DNA of 64,000 nt from contig NC_092564.1 of NCBI RefSeq assembly GCF_037975245.1, positions 17,285,484-17,349,483 of the forward strand, written 5' to 3'. This DNA is from Apostichopus japonicus. Lineage: Eukaryota > Echinodermata > Holothuroidea > Aspidochirotida > Stichopodidae. The number at the start of each line of letters is the position of its first letter. Position 1 is the first letter of the stretch. Below are positions 1-31,496 of the stretch, one piece after another. The notes beneath the pieces were generated by a model. It saw nothing but the letters and a program-made list of their open reading frames with translations. It had not been told where the DNA came from and ran no database searches. A program made the translations under genes and the position numbers.

Positions 1-777
1 AATATTGTTGTCAGCAATTGTAATTTTTATGATCATTCTTTTTATTACTTGAATTTTCTTCTTGATATCATCTTGACAAAGAGGGTTTTTTGTTTTTCCA
101 TGTTGGTACTTAGTTGTTTAACATTATTTATAACATAATAATGTTTAACATTATTTAACTGAATGCATTACAAACACATTTGATATTTACTGTTCGTCTT
201 TGAATTATATATCAAACCCTCACTGTCTCAATGAGACAATTGAGAGTAAATAAAACAAACATACAAACATACAAATCATGTACATTACACGTTTTCTGCC
301 TTTCAATTTAGCCAATCTGATCACATTAATGTTGTTGAGTTTTGATAGATCATAGACATACTCCATTGAAACTTAAATCCAATATGAATATATGTATATA
401 ATATCGGTGACGAGACTATAAGCTACGTGTAGTTCATAAAATGAAGGTAGTATCGAGAAATTAAAAAAAATTAACATTGTTTGCATTTGACTAATGGTTT
501 TCAATAAAAAAGACAAATTTGTGTTTGCTCGATAATTTTCATTTTCATGTTAAGTGTGACCTGTAAAATGTTTACATATTGAAGTTGTGATGACGTCTTG
601 GTTTTTTTTACTTTCTTTTATAATTAATTATTTTTTTTGCCCAGCTATCTACGTACACGATATGTATATCATCGTATGTATATAATGATCCATAATCAGC
701 TGAAATAAGCGGGGGTGGGGGGAAGGAAGGAATTAGCCAGAGTGAAGTAACAATTTTGTTAGAAAAGTTATACTTAC

Positions 778-934
778 CGCGTGTAGTAGTAATCTCTGAG
801 AAGTAGTGGTCTCTGGTGTGGTAGAGAGGATTTGACCAATCTATGATGCCCAAAATCCACATGAAGAACGTCCAAAGACCACTGGACTCTCCTTCTCCGA
901 CTCTTAAATATTGTACAGAGTCGCTAGCGTCCAT
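778..934 (-). CDS. Putative first coding exon of an unrecognised membrane protein
   Basis: On the minus strand an ATG at 934-932 follows a run of A, with A at -3 and G at +4. It opens 52 codons plus one base, ending at a consensus donor (GCG|gtaagt, last exon base 778). The peptide starts MDASDSVQYL and holds one hydrophobic stretch, WTFFMWILGIIDW, around residues 21-33 that could be a membrane segment. I do not recognise the family. The rest of the gene would lie at lower coordinates or off the left edge, and I could not identify a second exon between 1 and 777. The start context and perfect donor are the only support, so this may be chance. Confidence 0.35.
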
Positions 935-1249
935 TTTTTTTCCGTGTGCAATATGACTGATATAAACAGGAAGAGGAAGTCTCAGGGAAAGTATACATCT
1001 ACTATGACAGACTGTTATATAAACCAATGTGACTCAGGTAAGCTACATTTTGAAACTTGTAAAAAGTTAGCAAAACAACGAAAGCGAAATTACGAGCGTC
1101 GAGTAATTACTCCTTGTTTTAATTATGTTGTCTTATTTTGTTATATGTAAGTGCAGCAAAAAAGGACACAATATCCATCTGTAAGTGTTAGTCGGGTGGA
1201 TGTCACTAGTGAGTGTTATCCACTACTGTAAAAGTTAAAGGTTTACAGT

Positions 1250-1590
1250 CTTGGCCCCCTCACACAACTTTTCCACTTAATCCTTGCTCATTGGTAACTT
1301 TTCACACCCACACACCAAAGTGTGCACAAGTCAAACAATCCCTTCTTGGGCACTACAGTGCACCACATATACATGTCCCCTGGGGGACTTCCCATGGGGT
1401 GCAGCCACAGACCGGGGTAAGCAACTATATTTACAAGTTGCCTCCCAGGTCCCCATTTATACACCTTGGAGAGAGAGAATGAAAGTAGAGTGCCTTGCCC
1501 GAGGACACAACGTAATGACCTGGCCAGGACACTAACCTGGAAACTTTAGAAGTCCACTGCCTTAACCATTTCACCACAACGCTCTCGCGG
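1250..1590 (-). repeat. tRNA-derived SINE
   Basis: Read on the minus strand from about 1588, the sequence begins GAGAGCGTTGTGGTGAAATG followed by GGTTAAGGCAGTGGACTT. This resembles the A-box and anticodon arm of a tRNA-Leu/Ser-like gene with a degenerate B box. It continues with GTGTCCTCGGGCAAGGCACT and a GTATAAATGGGGACCTGG segment, a body pattern common in marine-invertebrate SINEs. The lower-coordinate end is not sharply defined. It is not a functional tRNA gene because the T-arm is degenerate and the 3' acceptor half is missing. Confidence 0.6.
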
Positions 1591-1867
1591 TATGTAGTTG
1601 AGCTTTTGTAGATAATCAACCCCAGTAAAATCTGCTATGCTAATCTATACTGCTTGAGTTTAAGGATGCAACCACTATTTCTGGTGGGTCGGGAAGAAGC
1701 GACACGGCGACGGGGGGGGGGGGGCGCTTCGCCACCGACAGACAATTATAATTTCTTAGTGCAGAACACACACACAGGCTGGACGTTGTTCTGGTCGTCT
1801 TCACAACTCATTATAATTTCAATTATATATTGATAATAATGTATATTTATGATTAATAAAGATCTAT

Positions 1868-1960
1868 ACACAAGTTTAATTCCACTTCACGACCGGTTTC
1901 GTCATTTTGGGACTCAATGAGTCCTTCGCCTGATGAGTCATCAGGCGAAGGTAGGACTCG
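1868..1960 (-). ncRNA. Broken hammerhead-ribozyme motif (PLE-type)
   Basis: The minus strand reads CTTCGC-CTGATGA, then a 24-nt insert containing an inverted copy of the same sequence, then GTCCCAAAATGAC-GAAA-CCG-GTC-GTGAAG. CTTCGC pairs with GTGAAG (one G-U wobble) as stem I, CTGATGA and GAAA are the conserved core strands, and GTC is a cleavable triplet. The insert separates the core from the short stem II (GTC...GAC), so this copy is probably inactive. Such motifs are known in the terminal repeats of Penelope-like elements. Attribution to a PLE here is inferred from the motif alone. Confidence 0.5.
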
Positions 1961-1987
1961 AACACCGTACCACTCGACAACACAGTA

Positions 1988-2356
1988 CAAGGGCGTAGGA
2001 ACCGGGGGGCTGGGGGGCGCCAGCCCCCCCCCAGTGAAAAATGTGGAGGGCGGAAGTATCATTCCGCCCCCCCACCCGCTTCGCAAGTCAGAAAACCCCT
2101 TTTTCATTTCCAAATGAGAAAAAAAATCTCATTTGGAGCACCAAATTGCATCTAAGGCCAGGTGAAAATACAAAATTAAGTTTACAAAATGGAGTCCGTG
2201 TTGAAGTGTGCTATATTGCACCAAATTGCATCTCAGGCTACCTGGAAATGCAAAAAATTCCAAAGGGGAGGGGGAACCCCCTCCCCTTAGACCCCTCCCC
2301 CAGGCCGGCCATAAGTCTTCAGCCCCTCCACTCAAAAGTACCTTCCTACGCCACTG
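1988..2356 (+). mobile_element. hAT-type MITE, copy 1
   Basis: A 369-bp non-coding element with imperfect 14-bp terminal inverted repeats: CAAGGGCGTAGGAA at the left, and the complement of CAGTGGCGTAGGAA at the right. It is flanked by 8-bp direct repeats acacagta and aaacagta (7 of 8 identical). The 8-bp duplication and CAGTGGCG-like ends are hallmarks of the hAT superfamily. Three related copies lie at 8,770, 40,935 and 60,603. Interior marks are a G/C-rich hairpin near each end and a CATTTCCAAATGAG segment. Short reading frames inside it are not genes. Confidence 0.85.
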
Positions 2357-3261
2357 AAACAGTAATTCTCCTGGTGTGAGGGCGTATATTAATGGCTTTG
2401 TATACTTGTCAATGAGAGTGTATTACGCAAGTGTTATGATTGTATACAGATTGCATCCCTTGAATCTGACAATGTACACAGAATAACGACGTTTTAGAGG
2501 CAAGCCGAGTCGTCCTTTGTGAAATGAATGTGTAGCAAGTGGTATGACATATAGGCCTACATACTAACACGCTTTCACACCAGTAACATCACTGTGGTCG
2601 AATGATATTTTTTTTATATAGATAAAACATATCAATATCCGCAGATTTGTCTAAATTCTCTTATTATTTATATTAATATTAATTTACATATTTATGAACT
2701 AATTTATTGATATATTTCAAGTTAACAAGGAATATTAATTTCGGAACAAACCTTTTTCTTGCCTTTACATTTGTTCATTGGATGCGCGCCAAGAACGTGA
2801 AAATGTTCGAATCATGATTCGCACACACTTTGCACACGGGGCATTGCTTATAGAGAGACGTTAACTTGGTGAATTGTTTATGACAAACATCGAGCCTACA
2901 GATTGATGAGTATATAGCTGTATCGTGATTAGTTAGTATACTGCTAGTTAAGTTATTACCTTGTTAATTGTTAGTTGCAGCAGATTAATCACCATGTTCA
3001 TTGTGTTCACTGGCAATTTTCACTTTGTTTTTGCACGGTTCCTCTTTACTCGCATTCTCGTGTTTTCTGTTTCGACTAGTTTTCAGTTACGACAAGTATA
3101 TATAGGCCTACATTAGAATCGTTTCGACAAGAGTTCATGAAAAGCACGGACAACCTGTCGACATGCTATATTATATAGGGAGGTTTTCGAATTTCCAAAC
3201 CCACGTAATGCAAGGTCAGAAGGTAGTGTGACACATTAAAATATATATTTATATGTATGTT

Positions 3262-3635
3262 CATGGGCGGCGATCATGGGGGGGGGGGCGGGGGACATGT
3301 CCCCCCCCCAATTTAGGTGGGGATATAGTATCTAATATTCCCCCCCCCCCAATATTTGGTGGCATAGTTTTCTTATAGATTTTTTTTTTGTAGTTTTTTA
3401 TGATATCGCTAGTAATTTCAAAATAGAAAATGCTTTGATGCAACTTACAAGGCCTGGGATGTGCCATTTCCAGTGATCTGGGAGGCATTTTCGGCCAAAA
3501 TTTTCTTTTGCGTTTCGCGCCAACTTATGGTGGCGCTACGCTTAGATAGTTTGCCTACAAGCTTCGCCCTTCCCTTGGCAAATCCCTCGCAAGGCGCCTG
3601 TCTAACCGTGTCACAATTTGTTACTATATATGACC
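3262..3635 (+). mobile_element. Partial copy of the GGCGGCGATC hAT-like repeat family
   Basis: It begins CATGGGCGGCGATCATGG and carries the same ordered blocks as the element at 36,572-37,282. These are a GGGGACATGTCCCC hairpin, CAATATTTGGTGGCATAG, the CGCGCCAACTTATGGTGGCG hairpin, and CTAACCGTGTCACAATTTGT at the right. The right terminus and target duplication could not be fixed. It is non-coding. Confidence 0.55.
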
Positions 3636-3665
3636 GAAAGTATAGTTTTTACTTTTTTTTCGAAA

Positions 3666-3668
<3 letters not shown>

Positions 3669-3760
<92 letters not shown>

Positions 3761-3799
3761 TATATATATATATATATATAAATATATTTATATATATAT

Positions 3800-3846
<47 letters not shown>
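3669..3846. repeat. (AT)n microsatellite
   Basis: About 178 bp of nearly uninterrupted AT dinucleotides with rare breaks. It abuts the 3' end of the PLE fragment at 3,847-4,330. All open frames across it (poly Tyr-Ile) are artefacts. Confidence 0.95.
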
Positions 3847-3849
<3 letters not shown>

Positions 3850-4330
3850 GAAAAATAGTAAGGTTTGCTAGTGCTAATGATAAAGAAAAGAAACACGACG
3901 TTTCGGGTATAAACCCTTTAACAAAGTGAGTAAAAAGACTACTGAAACTGTAAACAGCGAACGAAGAAAGATAAAATGGTCCACACATGAAAGAAGCGAA
4001 AAGTAGCAGGACTTAAAAAAAAAAAAAAGGACTTACAACAAATCGAATTTAGAGTTTAAACCATAAGGGGATAAGGTGCCAAGTCCGAAAATAAGTCTAT
4101 TTTCGGATTTAAGACGATCGATATCAGTGCCTCTGGGGGGCAGAGCACACGTAACTGAAAAGTCAGTGATCTTACAGGGGAGGGGGAATTGAAGTGAGAG
4201 GCAACAGGGTAACCAGGAAACTTGGATTTGATGGAGCGTAAGTGTTCGGTAATACGATCTGCCAGTCTTCGCTTGGTTTCACCTATGTAAAGTAAATTAC
4301 AACTGTCTCAGAATTTATGTATTTTGTTAG
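3847..4330 (-). pseudogene. Penelope-like element 3' fragment with GIY-YIG remnant
   Basis: Translating the minus strand from about 4,312 gives YIGETKRRLADRITEHLRSI followed by a segment ending PGYPVASHFN. This is the GIY-YIG endonuclease signature of Penelope-like retroelements. After a frame change near the G/C run at about 4,134-4,141 the frame continues with RLKSENRLIFGLGTLSPYGL, the usual C-terminal 'R..E...I..LGTL.PYGLN' block. Then come the 3' non-coding tail, a degenerate hammerhead-like motif (3,886-3,926) and the (AT)n tract. The frameshift and lack of a reverse transcriptase upstream show a dead, truncated copy. The right limit is approximate. Confidence 0.75.
3886..3926 (-). ncRNA. 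Degenerate hammerhead-like motif in PLE tail
   Basis: The minus strand reads CAC-TTTGTTAA-AGGGTTTATACCC-GAAAC-GTC-GTG. The GGGT/ACCC stem, GAAA, a GTC cleavage triplet and CAC/GTG pairing fit a minimal hammerhead. However the CUGANGA strand has decayed to TTTGTTAA, so activity is unlikely. The position between the PLE coding remnant and (AT)n matches the copies at 13.5 and 13.9 kb. Confidence 0.4.
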
Positions 4331-4375
4331 AGAAAAATATTTGTCTGTCAGAGAATATATATGTTTTTTAACAAG

Positions 4376-4452
<77 letters not shown>

Positions 4453-4453
4453 T
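4376..4453. repeat. (AT)n microsatellite
   Basis: About 75 bp of AT repeats with a few interruptions, following an AT-rich region with repeated 'agagaatatat' motifs (4,320-4,550). Confidence 0.9.
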
Positions 4454-5106
4454 TGAAAGAAAATATATATTTTTCTCTTAGAGAATATATATTTATATTA
4501 TAAATGCTTTTGTGTCAGAGAATATATTTTTGTAGAATATATATAAATATGTCTAAAATGTATTTTTGAAGTAAACCACGTATGTATTTTGCAAGTAAAG
4601 CATATATATTGTTGTACATAATATATTCCGCTTTCTCGCGCCATAACCAAGAAATTAACTGTGTCTGAATTTTCGAAAATTCCTTGACCAATATTCTACA
4701 TCATCTACTCGGCAATTTTGACCGGTTTGTTAGGGGTTGAAGGTGGTTTTTCTACATTGGTTGTCCATAGATGAAATCTTTTGCAACATTATGGGTATGT
4801 TTTGAAGTGAATTTATTATTCAAATTCTGAACAAATAATGGGCTTAAAACCTTGAAAAGTGGAGCTGACGTTACGTAGAATTACCTACAAAAGCAATGAT
4901 CCACAGGGAGGCGATGAGGTCGAACATGATGTGTGACTGCCAGGTGACAATCTTGAAAAGGTTATGAGTGGAAAAAAGAACTATTGGGAAAAACTTGGTT
5001 CTCAGGCAAAAGTATACATCTGGTTGGTCATTTACAAGCCTACGGTTGGCCACTGCGTAATAAAATACGCCTATACCTAACCGCACTTGATGGAGTGTCA
5101 CGAACG

Positions 5107-6375
5107 GAAGCAGGACACTTCGCCCAACAACCATTTCGCCCAACTGCCATTTCGCCCAACCTTACCATTTCGCCCAACCAGCCTGGTCATTTCGCCCAAC
5201 CAGTCTGGTCATTTCGCCCAACCAGCCTGGTCATTTCGCCCAACCAGCCTGGTCATTTTGCCCAACCAGCCTGGTCATTTCGCCCAACCTTGATTAAATA
5301 TGAAACGTTCGGGAATTTTTGAAAATGGCAGTTGGGCGAAATGGTTGTTGGGCGAAGTGACTAGAAAGCGTTGTGCATACGGTTCGTGAGCTTTCTAGTC
5401 ACTTCGCCCAACAACCATTTCGCCCAACTGCCATTTCGCCCAACCAGCCTGGTCATTTCGCCCAACCAGCCTGGTCATTTCGCCCAACCAGCATGGTCAT
5501 TTCGCCCAACCATCATAGTCATTTCGCTTTCTAGTCACTTCGCCCAACAACCATTTCGCCCAACTGCCATTTCGCCCAACCAGCCTGGTCATTTCGCCCA
5601 ACCAGCCTGGTCATTTCGCCCAACCAGCATGGTCATTTCGCCCAACCATCATAGTCATTTCGCCCAACCAGCATGGTCATTTCGCCCAACCAGCATGGTC
5701 ATTTCGCCCAACCTTATTTTTACTAATATTCAGTCAGAATAATATTACTTTTTCTATTCCACTAGTTCAATTTGATTTATTTTGGGTTAGGTCCGCTCGA
5801 TATCGATCGGAGTCTGAGCAGTTATTTCGGGTATAATGGGAGGATTACACTACTTTAGGCGTTTACGCAGGAAGCAGGACACTTCGCCCAACAACCATTT
5901 CGCCCAACTGCCATTTCGCCCAACCTTACCATTTCGCCCAACCAGCCTGGTCATTTCGCCCAACCAGCCTGGTCATTTCGCCCAACCAGCCTGGTCATTT
6001 CGCCCAACCAGCCTGGTCATTTCGCCCAACCAGTCTGGTCATTTCGCCCAACCTTTGAACGTTTCCTTTTGAAATATCATATTTTTAATCAAGGTTGGGC
6101 GAAATGACCATGCTGGTTGGGCGAAATGACCAGGCTGGTTGGGCGAAATGACCAGGCTGGTTGGGCGAAATGACCAGGCTGGTTGGGCGAAATGACCAGG
6201 CTGGTTGGGCGAAATGGTAAGGTTGGGCGAAATGGCAGTTGGGCGAAATGGTTGTTGGGCGAAGTGTCCTGCTTCCATTTTTCCGGGCGAAATGACCAGG
6301 CTGGTTGGGCGAAATGGTAAGGTTGGGCGAAATGGCAGTTGGGCGAAATGGTTGTTGGGCGAAGTGTCCTACTTC
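5107..6375. repeat. Foldback-like cluster of direct and inverted 22-bp repeats
   Basis: Roughly 50 units based on TTTCGCCCAACCAGCCTGGT (22-bp period) are arranged in several arrays. Plus-oriented arrays lie at about 5,110-5,290, 5,400-5,525, 5,536-5,715 and 5,878-6,053. Minus-oriented arrays lie at about 5,325-5,360, 6,090-6,270 and 6,283-6,370. Arrays share an ordered head (cacttcgcccaac, aacc, tgcc, ttacc spacers) before the uniform units. Head-to-head pairs form large palindromes. Sea-urchin TU and fly FB foldback elements have this design, with inverted repeats made of short tandem repeats. That parallel is inference. The proline-rich translations come from the repeat, not from a gene. 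Confidence 0.8.
5870..6276. repeat. 407-bp palindrome within the foldback-like cluster
   Basis: The left end GGAAGCAGGACACTTCGCCC is exactly mirrored by GGGCGAAGTGTCCTGCTTCC at the right end. The arms of 22-bp repeats are almost 190 bp each and surround a spacer of about 35 bp (6,054-6,088). Single strands could fold into a long hairpin. No matching target duplication is visible next to these termini. Confidence 0.8.
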
Positions 6376-6430
6376 CTTTTTTCTACACAGGCTCTCTAGT
6401 GGATAAGCTGTTTGCTCACAGTTTTATTTT
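6376..6430. repeat. Short fragment of the PLE-related repeat
   Basis: The segment containing CACAGGCTCTCTAGTGGATA and GTTTGCTCACAGTTTT matches the edge sequence of the elements at 30,022 and 42,890 (the latter in reverse). It is a truncated copy without the hammerhead part. Confidence 0.45.
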
Positions 6431-8769
6431 ATTTTGAACTCAAGTATTGAAGAACGTTAGGCCAGAAGCAAGTCGTTTCGTCAAATAACAGTACATAAGC
6501 AGCACACATTCAGTCACATGTTTATAGAGAATTACACGACGAAACTATTCGCATTTTATTTCTTCAGCAATTTCTCCAACAAAAATCGGCAGCACGAGAT
6601 CATACGGCCCATATGACTCCTTCCATGACAACTACCTGCTCCTACGAGCTGGTATAGCGTTTTCCCGGCAGTACAATATGCACTGTTCCATATAGCCAAT
6701 CGAAAAATTGCGTAACTCGCATAGCACACAGTACAATTACACAGTATGCCTATAGGTTACGCAACACTGAGAGGCAGATTAGAATCTCGGAAACCTGATA
6801 CCTTCGCGGTAACGGTACCCATTTGCGTATGCTGTTTATAGCTAAGTATGAGAATGCCATATTAAAGAAATGAATATGTTGCCGCTGTGAGAAGAGGGCA
6901 GCATTGTTTTTATTTTTTTAATCGGGGAATACGTTGAGACAAGATTTTTGATTTTAGCAATTTCCTAGCTGAGAGTGTGCCTTTAAGTTCGTCAAATGTA
7001 TTATATTCCAGACATGACAATAAACAAGAATCATCCTACTTAAAAATGTTTAAAAAAGCGCTATAGATTTGTCTTTCTGATATAATATGTAAAAGAACCT
7101 GTAAAAGAATTCAAACAGGAACAAAATCTGCTGATAATATGATATCATATGAAAATGATGAAACTGGCAAAACATTGCACCAGATCGCAACTATAAGGAC
7201 CTTCAATTGTTAAAAAAATATCTCAAAGGGGAGGGGGACACCTCCCCTTAGACCCCTCCCCCATATCAATCGCAAAATGTGCTCCCCTGTCAAATTCCTG
7301 GATACGTCGCTGTATACGATTGTACGTACTTACACCCATACACAAGAGATGTACAGACATGATAACAATCATGAGCGAAAACATGCTATACGGTCACAGG
7401 TTACAGAAACGACCACGAAGAGTCATTTACCTCATGCAGCATGTGTTGGATGAAGTTTTAGCACCGCCAAATATGATTTGGATAAATAATCTCACGCATT
7501 ATTTTCTATTTATAGCAGGACAATAAAACTATGCCACCAAATATTGGGGGGGATATTAGATACTATATTCCCCCACCTAAAATATTGGGGGGACATGCCC
7601 CCCCCCCCCCCCCATGATCGCCGCCCATGGGTTTCGGTCTGTAATTTCATCATTCTGGTAAAAGTCATTTGAGTCTTTCAATTGCTAACAAAGACTAAGT
7701 ACAAGTCACTATATCCGTAATTATTGCAACCATCACATGTCACCCTGACCAGTGAGCTGTTAATCCATATATATAATTGCTCTCTGACCTCGACTCAACG
7801 ATTTGAATTAATTTACATTTGGCTTGCCATAGACAGCTATATTCATTTGGAATATCATGCCCCACAAGTTCAGCACACTCGTACCCATCGAAGATCCGAA
7901 AAGCAAACAAAACACATGCTGAGGTACGGTCCGATTAACACACAACACCATGCATAACACACAGCCAGCTAGCACACTGGAGTAACAAGGGCCAAAACCA
8001 GATCGTAGTCATTACAAATCGCTTCAAAACAATCATTGCACGTGAAGTGGTTTTTTAATCGCTGCACGGAAACTGGGTTTACCAGGCTGCAGACTACTCC
8101 TTTACTGGTAGGTGATATACCAAAAGTAAAGGTTTCATGAACTTTTCGTTTTATTTATGTTTGGGCCTGCTAATTGTGAACTTGAAGCCTACCGAAACTA
8201 AGTCAGGGACCCTTGTCTAAGAGTCTAAGCTGAGGTTAAGACCTGGTTTAACGCTTGCATACAGCTATATATAGGCCCAAGGCTTATGTGAAAATAGACC
8301 AAACGTTACTGGTTAGGCCTAACTTAGGTTTGCCGTAACATAGGCCATCGCCAACAGACCAAAGAGGTGCCAATTCCATTATGTCAATCGCCTTTTCGAT
8401 AACAGAAAATCCGTACACATCCTTGCAATAAGCTATCAACGCTATTCTTTGCAAATTTACTATTTCTTCTTCTCAGAGCAGCATTTTATGTCGTTAGCTA
8501 GGGAACTAGATTATTACTATATTACTATTATAATATTAGGCCCCTCTGCAACGTGTAGTAAAATTCCATGCAGGTAATTGGTTGACCAGCTAGGTTTCAT
8601 TTCAAGTTATGCATCAATAAATGATAATGTTGAAACCATCAGTTAATATATGATTTACTAGGCTGTATACCGTACTGGAGGTAAATATTTACAGTATGTG
8701 TCCAGGTGAATTTTTTATAGGCCTAGCCTACTGTGGTAGAGAACTCTAATTTCTTATTAGGCTTCCTAT
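6431..8769. other. Non-coding stretch with repeat fragments
   Basis: I see no exon here. Repeat pieces include a hAT-MITE interior fragment at about 7,205-7,315 (AAAGGGGAGGGGGACACC, ending TGGATACGTCGCTG). A minus-strand fragment of the GGCGGCGATC family lies at about 7,530-7,628 (CCACCAAATATTGG ... CATGATCGCCGCCCATG). The remainder is unremarkable AT-rich sequence. Confidence 0.5.
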
Positions 8770-9143
8770 CAGTGGCGTAGGAAGGTACTTTTGAGTGGGA
8801 GGGGGGGGGGGGGGGCTGAAGACTGATGGCCGGCCTGGGGAGGGGTCTAAGAGGAGGGGTGTCCCCCTCCCCTTTGGATTTTTTTTGCATTTCCAGGTGG
8901 CCTCAGATGCAATTTGGTGCAATATAGCACACTTCAACAACCACTCCATTTTGTAAATAATTTTGCATTTTCACCTGGCCTTAGATGCAATTTGGTGCAC
9001 CAAATGAGATTTTCTTCTCATTTGGAAATGAAAAAGGGGTTTTCTGACTTGCAAAGTGGGGGGGGGGGCAGAATGATACTTCCGCCCCCCATATTTTTCA
9101 CTGGGGGGCTGGCGCCCCCAGCCCTCCGGTTCCTTCGCCCTTG
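8770..9143 (-). mobile_element. hAT-type MITE, copy 2
   Basis: A 374-bp copy in reverse orientation to copy 1. It starts CAGTGGCGTAGGAAGG, ends CCTTCGCCCTTG, and is flanked by a perfect 8-bp duplication, cttcctat. The interior matches the other copies (a CTCATTTGGAAATGAA segment and G/C-rich hairpins). Confidence 0.9.
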
Positions 9144-10520
9144 CTTCCTATAGAGCATACCACGTACTACCAGTTAATTACCAGTCCGATTTCAATTTTG
9201 TACAGGTCTCTGTTTTACCTTCAGAAATTGCTCTTAAAAGAGAATCTGTAAATGAAAACCAAACAATTTGATCCATTCTTAACCCCAATCACTAATTTAT
9301 GTCAATTGTTAACACCATAATAGTAAGGTATATAATTGAAAAACCCCTACCCAGGGGGGGTTATCAAGAGGTAGGAAGAGACCCTGGGAGGGGGGAAAGG
9401 GGACGTCACCGTCCCCCTTCTTCAAGTCTTCAATATTCAAGTCTTCAGTATATGAATATGATATTACCTACTCCATTGTTCCCCTTGCCTCCTACAGTAA
9501 TTGACCACAAGCTTTGGGCTGTACCCCACCCACCTTGACTCCATCTCACCATTGACTCTCCCTCCCCTCTGCCAAATCATTGTCAGGCCTGCGTCTAGCT
9601 CAAGAACTCAAAGGGTTGTAACCTTGAAGGAAATGTATTTTAAAACTGTACACCTCCATGATTGGGTTCTTTGAGTAGGTAGCAAATATCTGAATGTTCT
9701 GCTGTTTAAATTGTACCCAGGCTAATCATTTCAGGTGATAACAACTGTAACAAAACGGCTAATTATTGAGTAGTTAAATTGAATTAGAGTATACTGTTCA
9801 ATGGACTTTGCTCTCAGTATTAATACTGTACCGGTACACATGCACTCACTATACCGTGGATGGATGTTAAATGTTGAAGTCCTGTGGATCAAATTAAAAC
9901 GATTAAATGCTCTCTGACAGTTACTGAGCTAAGCAATAAATTATACATCCAATTTTCAGCCTGCATTGTATACAGTAAGTAAAATCAAAACAATTTCATT
10001 TCAGTTCATTTGATCTCTTAATTTGTTTACATATATGTCACTGCAGACAGTGTGTAGGTGATATTCAGTTGATAGAGCATTGTGGTCGAAAAAAAAGAAA
10101 AGAAAAATGTGTCAGAAATTTGCCAATTGTACAGTAGATATATGTTAGCTATAACACATACAGTACTGGTTATGGTATGTTTGGTAGTCAAGGAGTTTGA
10201 AGCAACTCCAACATTTATCTGCTCACGTACTGTCAAATCACAAAATGAGAAAGAAATTTAGCCAATTGTTCTAAACCCCATGTACTGTAACTCCAGATTA
10301 TTAATTGCCAAAGTTGTCAATATGTGAGTTTTAGGATAGTCTCACATTCCCCACAATTTCACTTTGTGGAGTTAAATTATGCTGAACATTCGAATCATAA
10401 ACACAGGTTTTCTTAATTTAAGTAGGTTATTGAAATTAATTGTACAAACTGTGGTACAGTACTTAGTCAATTCACACCAATATTCTCTCTCTCCCACACA
10501 AACACATTTTTGTACTGTAG
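9144..10520. other. Upstream region of the SLC39 gene, no gene seen
   Basis: AT-rich sequence with a G/C-rich repeat fragment at about 9,345-9,425. The sequence just before 10,521 (a pyrimidine/CA-rich stretch ending tgtactgtag) looks like a splice acceptor. The SLC39 transcript therefore probably has a 5' UTR exon somewhere in or before this stretch. I could not locate it. Confidence 0.4.
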
Positions 10521-10532
10521 GAACTTTGAAAC

Positions 10533-31496
<20,964 letters not shown>

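Noticed and set aside
1430-1590. tRNA-Leu/Ser gene
   Set aside because: A-box region fits but the T-arm is degenerate and a SINE body follows.
3461-3988. Tyr/Ile-rich open frames across the (AT)n tracts (also at 13.3-15.3 kb and 57.5 kb)
   Set aside because: They are translations of AT dinucleotide repeats, open in most frames on both strands.
4871-5143. 90-codon minus-strand frame near the repeat cluster
   Set aside because: Largely dispersed repeat sequence shared with 27.8 kb; no family recognised.
5107-6375. CRISPR-like array
   Set aside because: Units are contiguous with 1-4 bp variable positions rather than unique spacers, occur in both orientations, and the genome is a eukaryote's.
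5087-6399. Proline-rich 'HFAQPAWSFRPT' type proteins
   Set aside because: They come from the 22-bp tandem repeat and appear in several frames and both strands; no start context, splice sites or homology.
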